A stretch of 64,000 nt of DNA from Lachnospiraceae bacterium (GCA_024690605.1 JAILOV010000008.1:1-64000), one strand, 5' to 3'; positions 1 to 7,626 are shown, counted from the stretch's first letter. Program-made: numbers and translations. Notes: generated from the letters alone by a model not told the origin.

Positions 1-1
1 A

Positions 2-514
2 TTTATCCAACGCAGCAAGCCTGATACACAGATCGCTCAAATTGTGGCAAGTGAACAAAACCGTTTAGGAAGACCGCTTACGATCAATACGCTGTTTGTT
101 TTAAATACTCTGAAGGATTTGCCGAAATCTACGCCAAAACAAGTATCAGACGCAATCGGAATATCCGAAACGGTGGTGAAAGGGATACTGGATGCATCAG
201 TAGAATCCGGTCTGGTGGAGAGCTTCGGCAACGGCAGGAACAGAACATATATCCTATCGCCCAAAGTATACAAGTCGCAAACTGCGAAGATTGGCTATGT
301 AAGACAGGCGGATATAGATGAAACCAGATATCCGGAATTGATCATCAATCTGGCCAAAAACACAGAATACCTGTCTCGGGCGGATGTTGTTCAGTTATTA
401 CATGTCAGTCCGTCAAAAGCTTATACTTTGTTAAAAAAACTGGTGGAAAAGGGAAAACTGGTGCCAATTAACAAAGGGCATTATGCAAAGTATCGTTATG
501 CCGCGAATGAGTGA
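2..514 (+). CDS. C-terminal part of an AlbA_2/Schlafen-type ATP-binding regulator (5' end outside window)
   Basis: The reading frame is open from the first complete codon of the window, so the gene starts upstream and the GTG at 44 in the ORF track is internal. The visible 170 residues contain two winged-helix-like segments: one around 'ISETVVKGILDASVESGLV' and one near the C-terminus, 'SRADVVQLLHVSPSKAYTLLKKLVEKG'. The sequence before them (QIAQIVASEQN) resembles the end of the C-terminal ATP-binding region in COG2865-type proteins, which carry an N-terminal AlbA_2 DNA/RNA-binding domain. That family is common on accessory islands of Firmicutes and is thought to be regulatory. The catalytic or nucleic-acid-binding N-terminus cannot be seen, so the call rests on the tail only. 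The gene ends just before a strong hairpin and is AT-richer than the core of the window. Confidence 0.55.
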   Translation, partial: FIQRSKPDTQIAQIVASEQNRLGRPLTINTLFVLNTLKDLPKSTPKQVSDAIGISETVVKGILDASVESGLVESFGNGRNRTYILSPKVYKSQTAKIGYVRQADIDETRYPELIINLAKNTEYLSRADVVQLLHVSPSKAYTLLKKLVEKGKLVPINKGHYAKYRYAANE

Positions 515-520
515 TTCAAA

Positions 521-574
521 GCATCCAACGCACATCCAACGCGTTTAATGCGTTGGATGTGCGTTGGGTGCTTT
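521..574 (+). terminator. Long hairpin followed by TTTT; arms built from tandem CATCCAACGC units
   Basis: The arms 521-542 and 550-571 pair over 22 bases with one G-U, around a 7-base loop, and are followed by TTTT. It lies 6 bases after the stop of the upstream gene, so it probably acts as an intrinsic terminator. Each arm contains two tandem copies of ATCCAACGC, and the same 9-mer occurs at 5-13 inside the preceding gene, so it may also be a protein-binding site. Confidence 0.7.
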
Positions 575-596
575 TCGTGTCTTGAGGCATACCTTT

Positions 597-750
597 TCAA
601 CGTGTTTTATCATGTCGAAGAATATCCTCCACCTCACAGTCTAAAATGAAGCAAAGCGTGTCAAGGGTTTCCATAGTAAACGGGAGCCCTTTTTTGCATT
701 GTTTCAAACAATGGCTCATAGCATGATCTGATGAAATCAGTTTAAACAAA
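597..750 (-). pseudogene. Remnant of an XRE-family HTH regulator (C-terminal part)
   Basis: On the minus strand an open frame ends at the TGA at 597-599 and encodes ...MSHCLKQCKKG...METLDTLCFILDCEVEDILRHDKTR. The ending 'LDTLCFILDCEVEDILRH' matches the last helices of small Cro/XRE-type regulators, where a 'L..LC..LDC...DIL' pattern is typical. Upstream the frame stays open but reads as hydrophobic, unrelated sequence with no plausible start or recognition helix. It therefore looks like the decayed 3' end of a regulator of about 70 codons. The exact 5' limit is uncertain. Confidence 0.45.
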
Positions 751-911
751 AAATAGAATATGGAATCAACAGGAAAACTACAAAAAATAGAACATGATTC
801 TTGTGCGGATATTACAAATAATGGGACATGGATTGTAGCAGGAGGGAAAAGCAGCCGGTTGTGACAGAGGAGGATCTGCGGACGGGACAGTGGGCTTTAT
901 TTCCGGTATTG
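751..911. other. AT-rich intergenic stretch without a recognised gene
   Basis: This is the non-coding part of the gap between the HTH remnant and the ribbon-helix-helix gene. A 44-codon plus-strand ORF (828-962) runs into the antisense of the neighbouring gene but has no Shine-Dalgarno site and no recognisable family. Nothing else was seen. Confidence 0.4.
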
Positions 912-1094
912 TTATTCTATGATGACATTTTCAATTCCGTGACGGAGAATGGTGCATATTAATTCGTTTCTTGAGTAGTTGCTTTTTTGAGCGAGATCAT
1001 CGATCGAATTCAGGAGATCCTCACGGATCCGGATCGTTATTACTTTGCTTCCGTCTTCACCACGACGCCTGATCACAAGTGGTTCGCCTTTCAT
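912..1094 (-). CDS. Ribbon-helix-helix (CopG/Arc-type) DNA-binding protein
   Basis: This 60-residue protein has the pattern of a ribbon-helix-helix repressor: a basic N-terminal arm, a beta strand 'KVITIRIREDLL', helix A 'NSIDDLAQKSN' and helix B 'SRNELICTILRHGIENVI'. Such proteins bind operators as dimers through the beta ribbon. The ORF track starts at 1112, but the internal ATG at 1094 is preceded by GGGAGG with 7 bases spacing, so it is chosen here. The gene is divergent from the LRR lipoprotein at 1237, and the gap between them holds a 27-base near-perfect palindrome, which suggests autoregulation and control of the lipoproteins. A plasmid- or toxin-related copy-control role is also possible, but no toxin partner is present. 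Confidence 0.7.
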   Translation of the reverse strand: MKGEPLVIRRRGEDGSKVITIRIREDLLNSIDDLAQKSNYSRNELICTILRHGIENVIIE

Positions 1095-1134
1095 TGATTC
1101 GCCTCCCGTCATTGCTTGCTGTAGTTATTCTAAC

Positions 1135-1164
1135 TTGACAATATGAACAGATATATAATACAAT
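1135..1164 (+). promoter_or_regulatory. Sigma-70 promoter of the LRR lipoprotein
   Basis: TTGACA (1135-1140), an 18-base spacer and TACAAT (1159-1164). An alternative TATAAT at 1154 would leave only 13 bases. The palindrome at 1168-1194 falls at the expected transcription start. Confidence 0.65.
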
Positions 1165-1167
1165 TCA

Positions 1168-1194
1168 ATATCTATATGTATTACACATAGATAT
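1168..1194. promoter_or_regulatory. 27-base palindrome, probable operator
   Basis: ATATCTATATGTA, a central T, and TACACATAGATAT pair over 12 of 13 positions. It sits just after the -10 box of the LRR gene and between it and the divergent ribbon-helix-helix gene, so that regulator is the first candidate to bind it. Confidence 0.5.
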
Positions 1195-1236
1195 ATCAGA
1201 ATCGATATGCTTGGTAATGTCCAGAAAGGAAAACAG

Positions 1237-2277
1237 ATGAAAAAGAAAGTTGCGCTGTTCTTTGTTGTCGGGGCACTCATTGCTTCTACTCTCGCCGGGT
1301 GTGGAGAAGAATCCTCCTCAAAAAAATACGCCAAGAAGGAATCCGAGGAAATAGAGGAGGATGACGAAGAGGAGGAAGAGAAAGAAGAGAAGGAAACAAA
1401 AAACAATAAGTATAAGAAAAAAGAAGAAGTAACCGAAGCGCCTGAAGAGAAAGAAACATATGAGGAACCGGTAGAAGAGAAGCAAGAAGAAGCAGATCAA
1501 CCTGAAGTGATCGAGGAAGTGATTTGTGAAGGTCCCGAAAACCGTAATGTACAGTTTTTCAATATTCCCGAAGGAACAACAACTATCGGACCGAATGCTT
1601 TTAAAGGGTGCTGGGAGCTGGATGAATTAACTGTTCCTGAGAGTGTGACCCAAATTGGCGATAATGCATTTGATGATTGTAGGAAACTGACAAGATTTGA
1701 TATGCCGAAAGGCGTTACGGAAATTGGAGCCGGGGCTTTTATGTCAACACCCATTACAGAAATACAACTGCCGGATTCGCTGGAAATAATTGGGAATTTC
1801 GCATTTCAAGGTTGCCGAGACCTGTCGGGGACTATTACGATCCCTGATAGTGTTGTATCTATAGGTATGGGTGTATTTAGTAGTTGCAGTTCTATAGAGC
1901 GTGTCGATTTACCCGAAGGATTGACTGAAATACCGGAATACGCTTTTGAAGCATGTAAGAATCTTGAAGAGATCAACATTCCCAGCAGTGTGAAAGTCAT
2001 ACAAGAAAACGCATTTACAGGGAGCGGACTTAAGGAGATCAATCTTTCTGAAGGTTTGGAAAGCATTGGAGAGGGGGCTTTCCGACAATGTGCCGTGAGT
2101 GAAATTCGAATCCCTAAGAGTGTGAAAACTATTGGAACATGGGCATTCGATTATATGGGCGATGGTGATTTTACAGTATATGTTCCCGAAGATCTACTAA
2201 ACGCGATGGGGTTACATGAAGATGGGTTTCAGAAGAGCTATACCCGTGGCAAAACAGTAACAGTCATAGCATATTAA
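1237..2277 (+). CDS. BspA-like leucine-rich-repeat lipoprotein
   Basis: This 346-residue protein starts at the ATG at 1237 (MKKKVALFF), preceded by AGAAAGGA. The ORF track start at 1207 lacks a ribosome-binding site. A signal peptide ends in the lipobox LAGC, so the protein should be lipid-anchored on the outer face of the membrane. Residues about 25-100 form a very Glu/Lys-rich linker, encoded by an almost pure purine tract, that would span the cell wall. The rest is a series of LRR_5 (BspA-type) repeats of the form 'I...AF..C..L..I.IP.SV..IG', ending in a short capping segment. Such proteins usually mediate adhesion or protein binding; the ligand is unknown. It is a paralog of the next gene, with the same plan and a similar C-terminus (LHEDGFQKSY / VYEDGFEQNY). 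Confidence 0.85.
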   Translation: MKKKVALFFVVGALIASTLAGCGEESSSKKYAKKESEEIEEDDEEEEEKEEKETKNNKYKKKEEVTEAPEEKETYEEPVEEKQEEADQPEVIEEVICEGPENRNVQFFNIPEGTTTIGPNAFKGCWELDELTVPESVTQIGDNAFDDCRKLTRFDMPKGVTEIGAGAFMSTPITEIQLPDSLEIIGNFAFQGCRDLSGTITIPDSVVSIGMGVFSSCSSIERVDLPEGLTEIPEYAFEACKNLEEINIPSSVKVIQENAFTGSGLKEINLSEGLESIGEGAFRQCAVSEIRIPKSVKTIGTWAFDYMGDGDFTVYVPEDLLNAMGLHEDGFQKSYTRGKTVTVIAY

Positions 2278-2356
2278 ACAATATGGCGGGTTATCTGTGT
2301 GTTTCCGTAAACACCGCAATCGGTCATCCCTTAGTTTGATCTGCGCGGAGGGTATC

Positions 2357-3502
2357 ATGAAAAAGAAACTGGCTTTTTTCATTATTCTTGTAACACTTTT
2401 TGCTTCCATCCTTGCGGGTTGCGGGGATGGAGAAGTGCCAAAAAAATCATCAAAAAAAGAATTCACCGAGGTTGAGGAGGTGGAGAAAGAAGACAACGCG
2501 AAGGAGGAAAAAACAAAGAAAAAAACAAATAAAGAAGATGAAAGTGACGGTATCGAGAAAGAATCTGTGAAAGCAAAGGAGTCTTCAAAGGAGAAGGAGA
2601 CGGAAAAGTCTGAGGATTCAAAAACGGAGGCAAAGGAGGAGCCTGTCGAAAAAGCGACGCCGGAGCCGGAAATTGTTATATTTAAAGGAATGGGGAACGA
2701 AAAATCCAATATTCAGTACTTCGATATTCCGGAGGGTACAACTGTCATTGGCAGAGAAGCGTTCAGAAACTATAATCAGCTTAAAACCATCACAATTCCA
2801 AGCAGCGTTACAAAAATCGATGATGGCGCATTTAGCGGGTGCGGATCTCTTGAAGAAGTCGCCTTGCCGGACGGATTGAAGAAAATTGGAAAACGGGCAT
2901 TCTTCGATTGTAAAAAACTGGTAAATGCCAACATCTCGGATGGTTTGGAAGATATTGGCGCGGAAGCATTCGCGGGGTGTGAAAGCCTCAATTCAATTTA
3001 TCTACCTGCTTCACTGGATAGTATTGGTAAGCGTGCGTTTGCGGGAACACGTGCACTGGGTGAAGTAGCCCTTCCTGAAAGCATTTCATCTATTGATGAA
3101 GGAGTATTTCTGAATTCCGCTATCAAGAAGGTGACATTGCCAAACACAATAGTATCGATTGGCCGTTCTGCTTTTGACCAGAGCGATCTGGAATCGATTA
3201 TTATACCGAATAGTGTAAGGACAATTGAAGACGGGGCGTTTAACAGTTGCTATTTATTAACCGACATCTCTCTTCCGGAGGGACTAAAAACAATTGGCCA
3301 TCATGCATTCTGTCAGGCAGGGATCAAAAACGGTAATCAAACTGTGATCACCATTCCCAAAAGCGTGGAAATGGTTGGAGATGAGGCATTTCAAGAAGTG
3401 AAGGCTGTCAGGGTACCACAGGAAATACTGGATATGCTCGGCGTGTATGAAGATGGGTTTGAGCAAAACTACGCCTATGGTTCCAAGGTAGAAGTGTACT
3501 AA
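2357..3502 (+). CDS. BspA-like leucine-rich-repeat lipoprotein, paralog of the preceding gene
   Basis: The start is taken at 2357 (MKKKLAFFI), preceded by GGAGGGTATC; the ORF track start at 2297 is 20 codons too early. The layout copies the previous gene: signal peptide with lipobox LAGC, a charged Lys/Glu/Ser linker to about residue 105, then LRR_5 repeats ('AF.GC.SL..I.LP..L..IG'), ending in the same 'YEDGFEQNYAYGSKV' type of cap. The 79-base gap to the upstream gene has no clear terminator, so the two may be co-transcribed. A strong terminator follows at 3540. Tandem duplication followed by divergence is the simplest origin. A role in surface binding is inferred from the family, not shown by the sequence. 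Confidence 0.85.
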   Translation: MKKKLAFFIILVTLFASILAGCGDGEVPKKSSKKEFTEVEEVEKEDNAKEEKTKKKTNKEDESDGIEKESVKAKESSKEKETEKSEDSKTEAKEEPVEKATPEPEIVIFKGMGNEKSNIQYFDIPEGTTVIGREAFRNYNQLKTITIPSSVTKIDDGAFSGCGSLEEVALPDGLKKIGKRAFFDCKKLVNANISDGLEDIGAEAFAGCESLNSIYLPASLDSIGKRAFAGTRALGEVALPESISSIDEGVFLNSAIKKVTLPNTIVSIGRSAFDQSDLESIIIPNSVRTIEDGAFNSCYLLTDISLPEGLKTIGHHAFCQAGIKNGNQTVITIPKSVEMVGDEAFQEVKAVRVPQEILDMLGVYEDGFEQNYAYGSKVEVY

Positions 3503-3539
3503 GTGCATGTTATCATAGTATACCAATATTATCCGGCAT

Positions 3540-3580
3540 CGTCCCGCAAGGATCGTTCCGTGCGGGACGGCTTTGCTTTT
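3540..3580 (+). terminator. Intrinsic terminator after the LRR lipoprotein pair
   Basis: CGTCCCGCA and TGCGGGACG form a perfect 9-base stem around a 12-base loop, followed by a T-rich stretch (gctttgctttt). Confidence 0.75.
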
Positions 3581-3637
3581 CATCGGGGTTTGCCGTATTA
3601 TTGCATTTGACCCGGGATCAAACAAAAGAGGAGAGAC

Positions 3638-5044
3638 ATGATGCGTATTCGTTTGAAAACAGGTTTTTTAGTTATGACGCTGATGGCATTATCCCTTGCC
3701 GGATGCGGCTCGCAGGGAGCGAGAACAACGCACGACACGGAAGAACGGGTCGTTGACGATCCCGATGAGGAGAGTGAGCCGGAAGAGAATGAAGAAGAAA
3801 CTTCCGAAGATACCGGCACGGACGATAAGACCGATAACAAGGAGATTAAGTACGAGGCGGGGGAAACAGATCAGATCGTTTTCTATATAAATGTTTCTGC
3901 GGATGGGGTGTGGGAAATCAATAGTGCTTTGTTTCGCGGAAAGGTGGATACATATTGCCAGAATACTTCCCTCGCATTACATGCGAACAGAACGATCGGA
4001 GACAAAACCGTGGAGTATTCCGATGATGCGGCTTCAAAAATCGCCATGATCGAATCCGATCTTTATAAAACCATCTTTGCGCATAACGAAGATGCGATCT
4101 TGGACAGTTATGAGATACTGGCACAATCCTATGTTGATCAAAAAGGTTATGGTGAGGAAATAAGAACAACGCTAAAACCTGTTGATATGAAGGACAAGAT
4201 CCTTGATCATATTTCTTACAATTTTCATGGAACGATGATAGAAGCACCCGTGCTGAAGTGTGAGGCTTATGCCGTTCTTACCGGCACCTTCCAAAAAGGC
4301 GATGTCGAGCCCGTAGTTCCCACATACGCATTGGAACATGATCCGGATAGGCAAACCTGGCTTTACAGCTTTAGTATCGAAATCGATGTTCCGAAAGACA
4401 GTTTGTCGCCGCTATTCAAGTATTTCGACGAACTGGTCGGTGAATCCGTTCAGGATTCCGATACGGATATGCAAGCGGAAAAACCGGTAGCTGATACAGA
4501 TAAAAGCAAGAAGGATAAAACCGATACCGGTATCATCGGCAAATGGTATCCGGAGCATACGAGTTTTTCGGTATATTATATGCAAATTGACGAAGGCGGA
4601 ACAGGTACAATACATTGCGATGATGAGAAGTTTACATTAACGTATACCTATGCGGATGATGTTCTTGATATCTCGATCAGCGGGAGCGGCACACGAACGT
4701 TTTATCATGAGGGAGATGTATTATTAGCAGATGAGGATGGCAGCACATGGCATAAAAATGACAAGTCAGATGCGTCAACACCTGCGAAAGAATCCAAAGA
4801 AAAGGCCGATACTTCCGAACTGATCGGCATCTGGTATGACGAAACCGGGATCGATTATGCAGAATATGATATCCGCGCGGACGGAACAGGGGTGGAAACG
4901 ATCGGCTCTAACACATCGATCGCCCTCAGATGGACATTTTCCGGCGGAGCATTGTCTATCACAACAAAGTACGGCACGGAATCATTCGCATATGCCGGTG
5001 GTAAACTGTATGCCTCGACTAACGGCGTATACGTAAAGAAATAG
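3638..5044 (+). CDS. Lipoprotein with two related C-terminal beta-rich domains
   Basis: This 468-residue protein begins MMRIRLKTGF, preceded by AGAGGAGAGAC; either of the two adjacent ATGs could be used. It has a signal peptide with lipobox LAGC and an acidic linker to about residue 70. The central domain is unrecognised. Two C-terminal modules of about 75 residues each begin 'IIGKWY' and 'LIGIWYDE' and share a pattern of short beta strands with 'ADGTG' or 'DEGGTGT' turns, like small beta-barrel domains often found on Clostridia lipoproteins. The modules are joined by charged Lys/Ser/Asp linkers. It follows the LRR lipoproteins and shares their AT-rich composition, so it probably belongs to the same acquired surface-protein block. 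Its function is unknown. Confidence 0.75.
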   Translation: MMRIRLKTGFLVMTLMALSLAGCGSQGARTTHDTEERVVDDPDEESEPEENEEETSEDTGTDDKTDNKEIKYEAGETDQIVFYINVSADGVWEINSALFRGKVDTYCQNTSLALHANRTIGDKTVEYSDDAASKIAMIESDLYKTIFAHNEDAILDSYEILAQSYVDQKGYGEEIRTTLKPVDMKDKILDHISYNFHGTMIEAPVLKCEAYAVLTGTFQKGDVEPVVPTYALEHDPDRQTWLYSFSIEIDVPKDSLSPLFKYFDELVGESVQDSDTDMQAEKPVADTDKSKKDKTDTGIIGKWYPEHTSFSVYYMQIDEGGTGTIHCDDEKFTLTYTYADDVLDISISGSGTRTFYHEGDVLLADEDGSTWHKNDKSDASTPAKESKEKADTSELIGIWYDETGIDYAEYDIRADGTGVETIGSNTSIALRWTFSGGALSITTKYGTESFAYAGGKLYASTNGVYVKK

Positions 5045-5065
5045 TGAAAAAGAGCCTGTTCTTTA

Positions 5066-6130
5066 TCAATTTCTTTTCGCTTCCGCGGGACATCTGTGGG
5101 GCATCCCCGGGCCATACTGGCATCTCGGGCAGTTGAAGCATTTGGTATATGGGGCATCCGAAAATACCGCTTCACTGAAGGCCGGATCTGCGAGCAGTGC
5201 GCGGCCAAGATCCACGGTATCGACCAGATCATTCTCGATCAGATATTTTGCGAGAGCAGGCTCCAGAATCCCGTTGACACAGGAAACCGGAACGCGCCCT
5301 TTGAAGTGTTCATGGAACCGGATGCCCAGAGAGCAGATCGGATTGTATGGCTCACCGTTTTCTCCGACTGTCGGATCATCCCATTCGATGCCGGTAGAGA
5401 CCTGCAGATAATCACATCCGGCTTTGACATATTCTTCCGCGATATCCATGGCGGTGGCGACATCCGGTTCGATCCCCGCAGTCCTGACAGAAATGATGAA
5501 GTCCTCTCCGCAACGCTCCCGGATCATGTGGATGATCTCCGATGCAAATCGGGCGCGGTTTTCCGTGCTTCCGCCGTATTCATCCGTGCGTAGATTTGTT
5601 TTGCGGGAAATAAACTGGTTGATCAGGTATCCGTGGCATCCGTGGAGCTGGATGCCGTCGTAGCCCGCCTGTTTTGCACGGAAAGCCGCTTCTGTAAAGT
5701 GTTCCTGCATCCGGTGGATCTCATCGATGTGCATCTCCCGGGAAAGCCGTTCGGGATCCCCGATGGAAACGGCGGACGGACCGATCGCCGTTCCGCATTC
5801 CGGATTGGCCTGGATCCCGGTATGATTCAGCTGGATGAGCACGGTCGCCTGGTGGTCATGGCATGCCGACGTGATCGCCCGATGGCCCTCGATCTGGCCG
5901 TCCTCCCACAGGCCGAGGTGCGTTTTGCAGAACCTTCCGTCCGGTGTGACTGCGGTCGCTTCCACACAGATCAGTCCGCAGCCGTGCATCGCACGCTCTC
6001 TGTAGTGTTCGATATGCTTTTCCGTGACCTTGCCGTCGGCACCGGCATAATCGAATTTCACCGTCGGCGCCATCGTCAGACGGTTTTTGACTCCGGTTCT
6101 GTTGATGATGATCGGATCAGTTACCTTCAT
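5066..6130 (-). CDS. NADH:flavin oxidoreductase, old yellow enzyme family
   Basis: This 354-residue FMN-dependent TIM-barrel reductase shows family hallmarks: 'LTMAPTVKFDY' near the N-terminus, 'IQLNHTGIQ', the signature 'GIQLHGCHGYLINQFIS', 'YGGSTENRARF', and 'VDLGRALLADP' in the phosphate-binding region. These enzymes reduce activated C=C bonds. A short Cys-rich tail, CFNCPRC...HRCPAE, resembles the iron-sulfur site of larger enoate-reductase relatives, but the protein stops there and lacks their NAD(P)/FAD module. The spacing (CX2CX2CX9C) is not the classical one, so cluster binding is uncertain. The ORF track start uses ATT; the ATG at 6130 with GGAAGGG upstream is preferred. It lies 40 bases downstream of the permease gene, so the two form a likely operon. 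Confidence 0.85.
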   Translation of the reverse strand: MKVTDPIIINRTGVKNRLTMAPTVKFDYAGADGKVTEKHIEHYRERAMHGCGLICVEATAVTPDGRFCKTHLGLWEDGQIEGHRAITSACHDHQATVLIQLNHTGIQANPECGTAIGPSAVSIGDPERLSREMHIDEIHRMQEHFTEAAFRAKQAGYDGIQLHGCHGYLINQFISRKTNLRTDEYGGSTENRARFASEIIHMIRERCGEDFIISVRTAGIEPDVATAMDIAEEYVKAGCDYLQVSTGIEWDDPTVGENGEPYNPICSLGIRFHEHFKGRVPVSCVNGILEPALAKYLIENDLVDTVDLGRALLADPAFSEAVFSDAPYTKCFNCPRCQYGPGMPHRCPAEAKRN

Positions 6131-6170
6131 GAATTCTCGCCCTTCCAATCATAGTCGAAAGCACCGTTTC

Positions 6171-7307
6171 TCATTTTACAACAACGTGCAGCCCTGCCAG
6201 GATGACCAGCATGGCCAGGTTGAGCAGGGAAAAGCGCAGCAGGTAACGCGCTTTGTCATCCGGATAGGAATCCGCGTAGAATTTGTAGGAGATCAGGCTG
6301 GCCATCGACGCGATCATGGTGCCAAGACCGCCGACATTGACGCCCAGCAGGAGCTCGTGATAGTCCGCGGCAAAATCGGACAGCAGGAGCGCCGCGGGAA
6401 CATTGCTGATCACCTGACTGGTCAGGACCGCGACCGGAAACTCCCTGTTCTGCACCACCTGTTGCAGGGCATCCCGTACGGCGGGGATCCTCGCCATGTT
6501 TCCCGTAAAGATAAAGAAGCCGATAAAGGTCAAAAGCAGCGTGTAGTCGGCCCGTTTCAGGATCTTGAAATCCATGCCGAACACAACGATCAGCGTGCAG
6601 CCGGCCGTGAACTGCCAGGGAACCAGGCGCAGCACCGTGAGCATGGCAAAGAAAAAGAGGACCAGATAGACACCGATCTGTTTCCGTGAACCGAAGTGCC
6701 GGACCGTTGCCGAGCTTCCGCCCAGTTTTGCCCTTTCTTTTCCACCCGGAAACAGCAGAATGACAATGAGGAGAACCACCGCAGTCAGGAGCGTGTAGGG
6801 CAGCATCCAGAGAACAAAGGTGCCGATGGGGGCCTGCATCAGGCCGAACAGATACAGGTTCTGCGGATTGCCGATCGGGGTCAGCATGCTCCCGAGGTTG
6901 GCCGCGATCGTCTGCAGGATGACCAGCCACGACACCAGCCCGTCTTTGCCGCAGCTGTGAAACAGCATGATGGAGAGGGGGACAAAGGTCAAAAGCGCCA
7001 CATCGTTGGTGACGAACATGCTCCCGAAGAAGCACAGGAAGATCAGCGCACCGGCCAATTGTCTGATGTTCGAAACGCGCCGGGTGACTGCCGTCCCGAT
7101 CTTTTCGAACACGGCGTTTTCCTTGAGCCCCTGGATCACCACCATGAGGGACCACAGGATGCCGAGCGAGCGCCAGTCGATGTAGCCCGCATAGGCTGCG
7201 TCCGGATGGACAGCCAGCGCCGAGCCGGCCGCCAGAAGCCACGCAATACAGAGAACGGGATCGACCTTTTTCTTCCCGCGCTCTTTTTCGTTATCGTTCT
7301 TTGACAT
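6171..7307 (-). CDS. SLC13/ArsB-NhaD-type anion permease
   Basis: This 378-residue integral membrane protein has around ten hydrophobic helices. Recognisable segments are 'GSMFVTNDVALLTFVPL', the TNDVAL motif of the ion transporter superfamily, and 'NLGSMLTPIGNPQNL', a conserved GNPQN re-entrant loop near the substrate site. The C-terminal half repeats the topology with 'SQVISNVPAALLL' as the counterpart of the first motif. Family members move dicarboxylates, arsenite or other anions, or exchange Na+/H+; the substrate cannot be read from the sequence. The N-terminus is short, basic and cytoplasmic (MSKNDNEKERGKKK). The start has AAGGT upstream. It probably heads a two-gene operon with the flavin reductase, which may hint at uptake of an unsaturated organic acid that the reductase then reduces. 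Confidence 0.8.
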   Translation of the reverse strand: MSKNDNEKERGKKKVDPVLCIAWLLAAGSALAVHPDAAYAGYIDWRSLGILWSLMVVIQGLKENAVFEKIGTAVTRRVSNIRQLAGALIFLCFFGSMFVTNDVALLTFVPLSIMLFHSCGKDGLVSWLVILQTIAANLGSMLTPIGNPQNLYLFGLMQAPIGTFVLWMLPYTLLTAVVLLIVILLFPGGKERAKLGGSSATVRHFGSRKQIGVYLVLFFFAMLTVLRLVPWQFTAGCTLIVVFGMDFKILKRADYTLLLTFIGFFIFTGNMARIPAVRDALQQVVQNREFPVAVLTSQVISNVPAALLLSDFAADYHELLLGVNVGGLGTMIASMASLISYKFYADSYPDDKARYLLRFSLLNLAMLVILAGLHVVVK

Positions 7308-7330
7308 GGATGATTACCTTGTTGCGATAT

Positions 7331-7375
7331 TATGCGGCTAACAGGATTTGAACCTGCACGGAGTAATCCACCGGA
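7331..7375 (-). repeat. Duplicate of the 3' half of tRNA-Leu (45-base direct repeat, copy 2)
   Basis: The 45 bases 7331-7375 are identical to 7406-7450, which covers the acceptor 3' strand, T arm and variable arm of the intact tRNA. Only 30 unrelated bases separate the copies. No 5' half of a tRNA is present next to this copy. A tRNA 3' end repeated beyond the gene is the usual footprint of a site-specific integration event; a local duplication is the alternative. Confidence 0.85.
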
Positions 7376-7407
7376 GACCGCATCCATCGTTGAATGCAAA
7401 TTAAATA

Positions 7408-7489
7408 TGCGGCTAACAGGATTTGAACCTGCACGGAGTAATCCACCGGAACCTAAATCCGGCGCGTCTGCCAATTCCGCCATAGCCGC
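7408..7489 (-). tRNA. tRNA-Leu (anticodon UAG)
   Basis: Read on the minus strand, the sequence starts GCGGCTATGGCGG and ends TAGCCGCA, with a 7-base acceptor stem. The anticodon stem CCGGA/TCCGG encloses the loop TTTAGGT, giving anticodon TAG. The T arm is GCAGG-TTCAAAT-CCTGT, and a long variable arm is present as expected for type II tRNAs. CCA is not encoded. Length is 82 bases. Confidence 0.93.
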
Positions 7490-7500
7490 AGTTTCCCTTG

Positions 7501-7529
7501 ATGATAGGTCATTTTCCCGTGAAAAGCAA
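7501..7529 (-). promoter_or_regulatory. Promoter of tRNA-Leu
   Basis: On the minus strand: TTGCTT (7524-7529), a 17-base spacer and TATCAT (7501-7506), 11 bases before the tRNA 5' end. Confidence 0.6.
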
Positions 7530-7558
7530 GAAGAATTCGCGGAATGGGCGGTTCGGGC

Positions 7559-7587
7559 TTGACGCGACTGCCGCCGGGTGCTAAAAT
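7559..7587 (+). promoter_or_regulatory. Promoter of the rimP-nusA-infB operon
   Basis: TTGACG (7559-7564), a 17-base spacer and TAAAAT (7582-7587). It is the only consensus-like promoter seen between here and the end of the 13-gene operon at 23175. Confidence 0.75.
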
Positions 7588-7604
7588 ATCTTTGTTACTG
7601 ATGG

Positions 7605-7626
7605 AAGTGGGCTTGCGAGTCCACTT
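7605..7626 (+). promoter_or_regulatory. Leader hairpin upstream of rimP
   Basis: AAGTGGGC and GTCCACTT form an 8-base stem with one G-U around TTGCGA. A hairpin with a 'gagtccactttct' type sequence is common ahead of rimP in Firmicutes. It could be a structured leader; there is no long T-run immediately after it, so it is not a clear terminator. Confidence 0.45.

Noticed and set aside
828-962. 44-codon ORF MDCSRREKQPVVTEEDLRT...
   Set aside because: No Shine-Dalgarno site, its end is antisense to the RHH gene, and it matches no family I know.
1318-1500. Minus-strand ORF of Phe/Leu/Ile runs opposite the LRR linker
   Set aside because: Artefact of the purine-rich Glu/Lys-coding strand; it would be a hydrophobic chain without a start signal.
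7376-7407. Possible 5' half of a second tRNA-Leu
   Set aside because: The 30 bases between the repeats do not resemble the tRNA 5' half and cannot form an acceptor stem or D arm.
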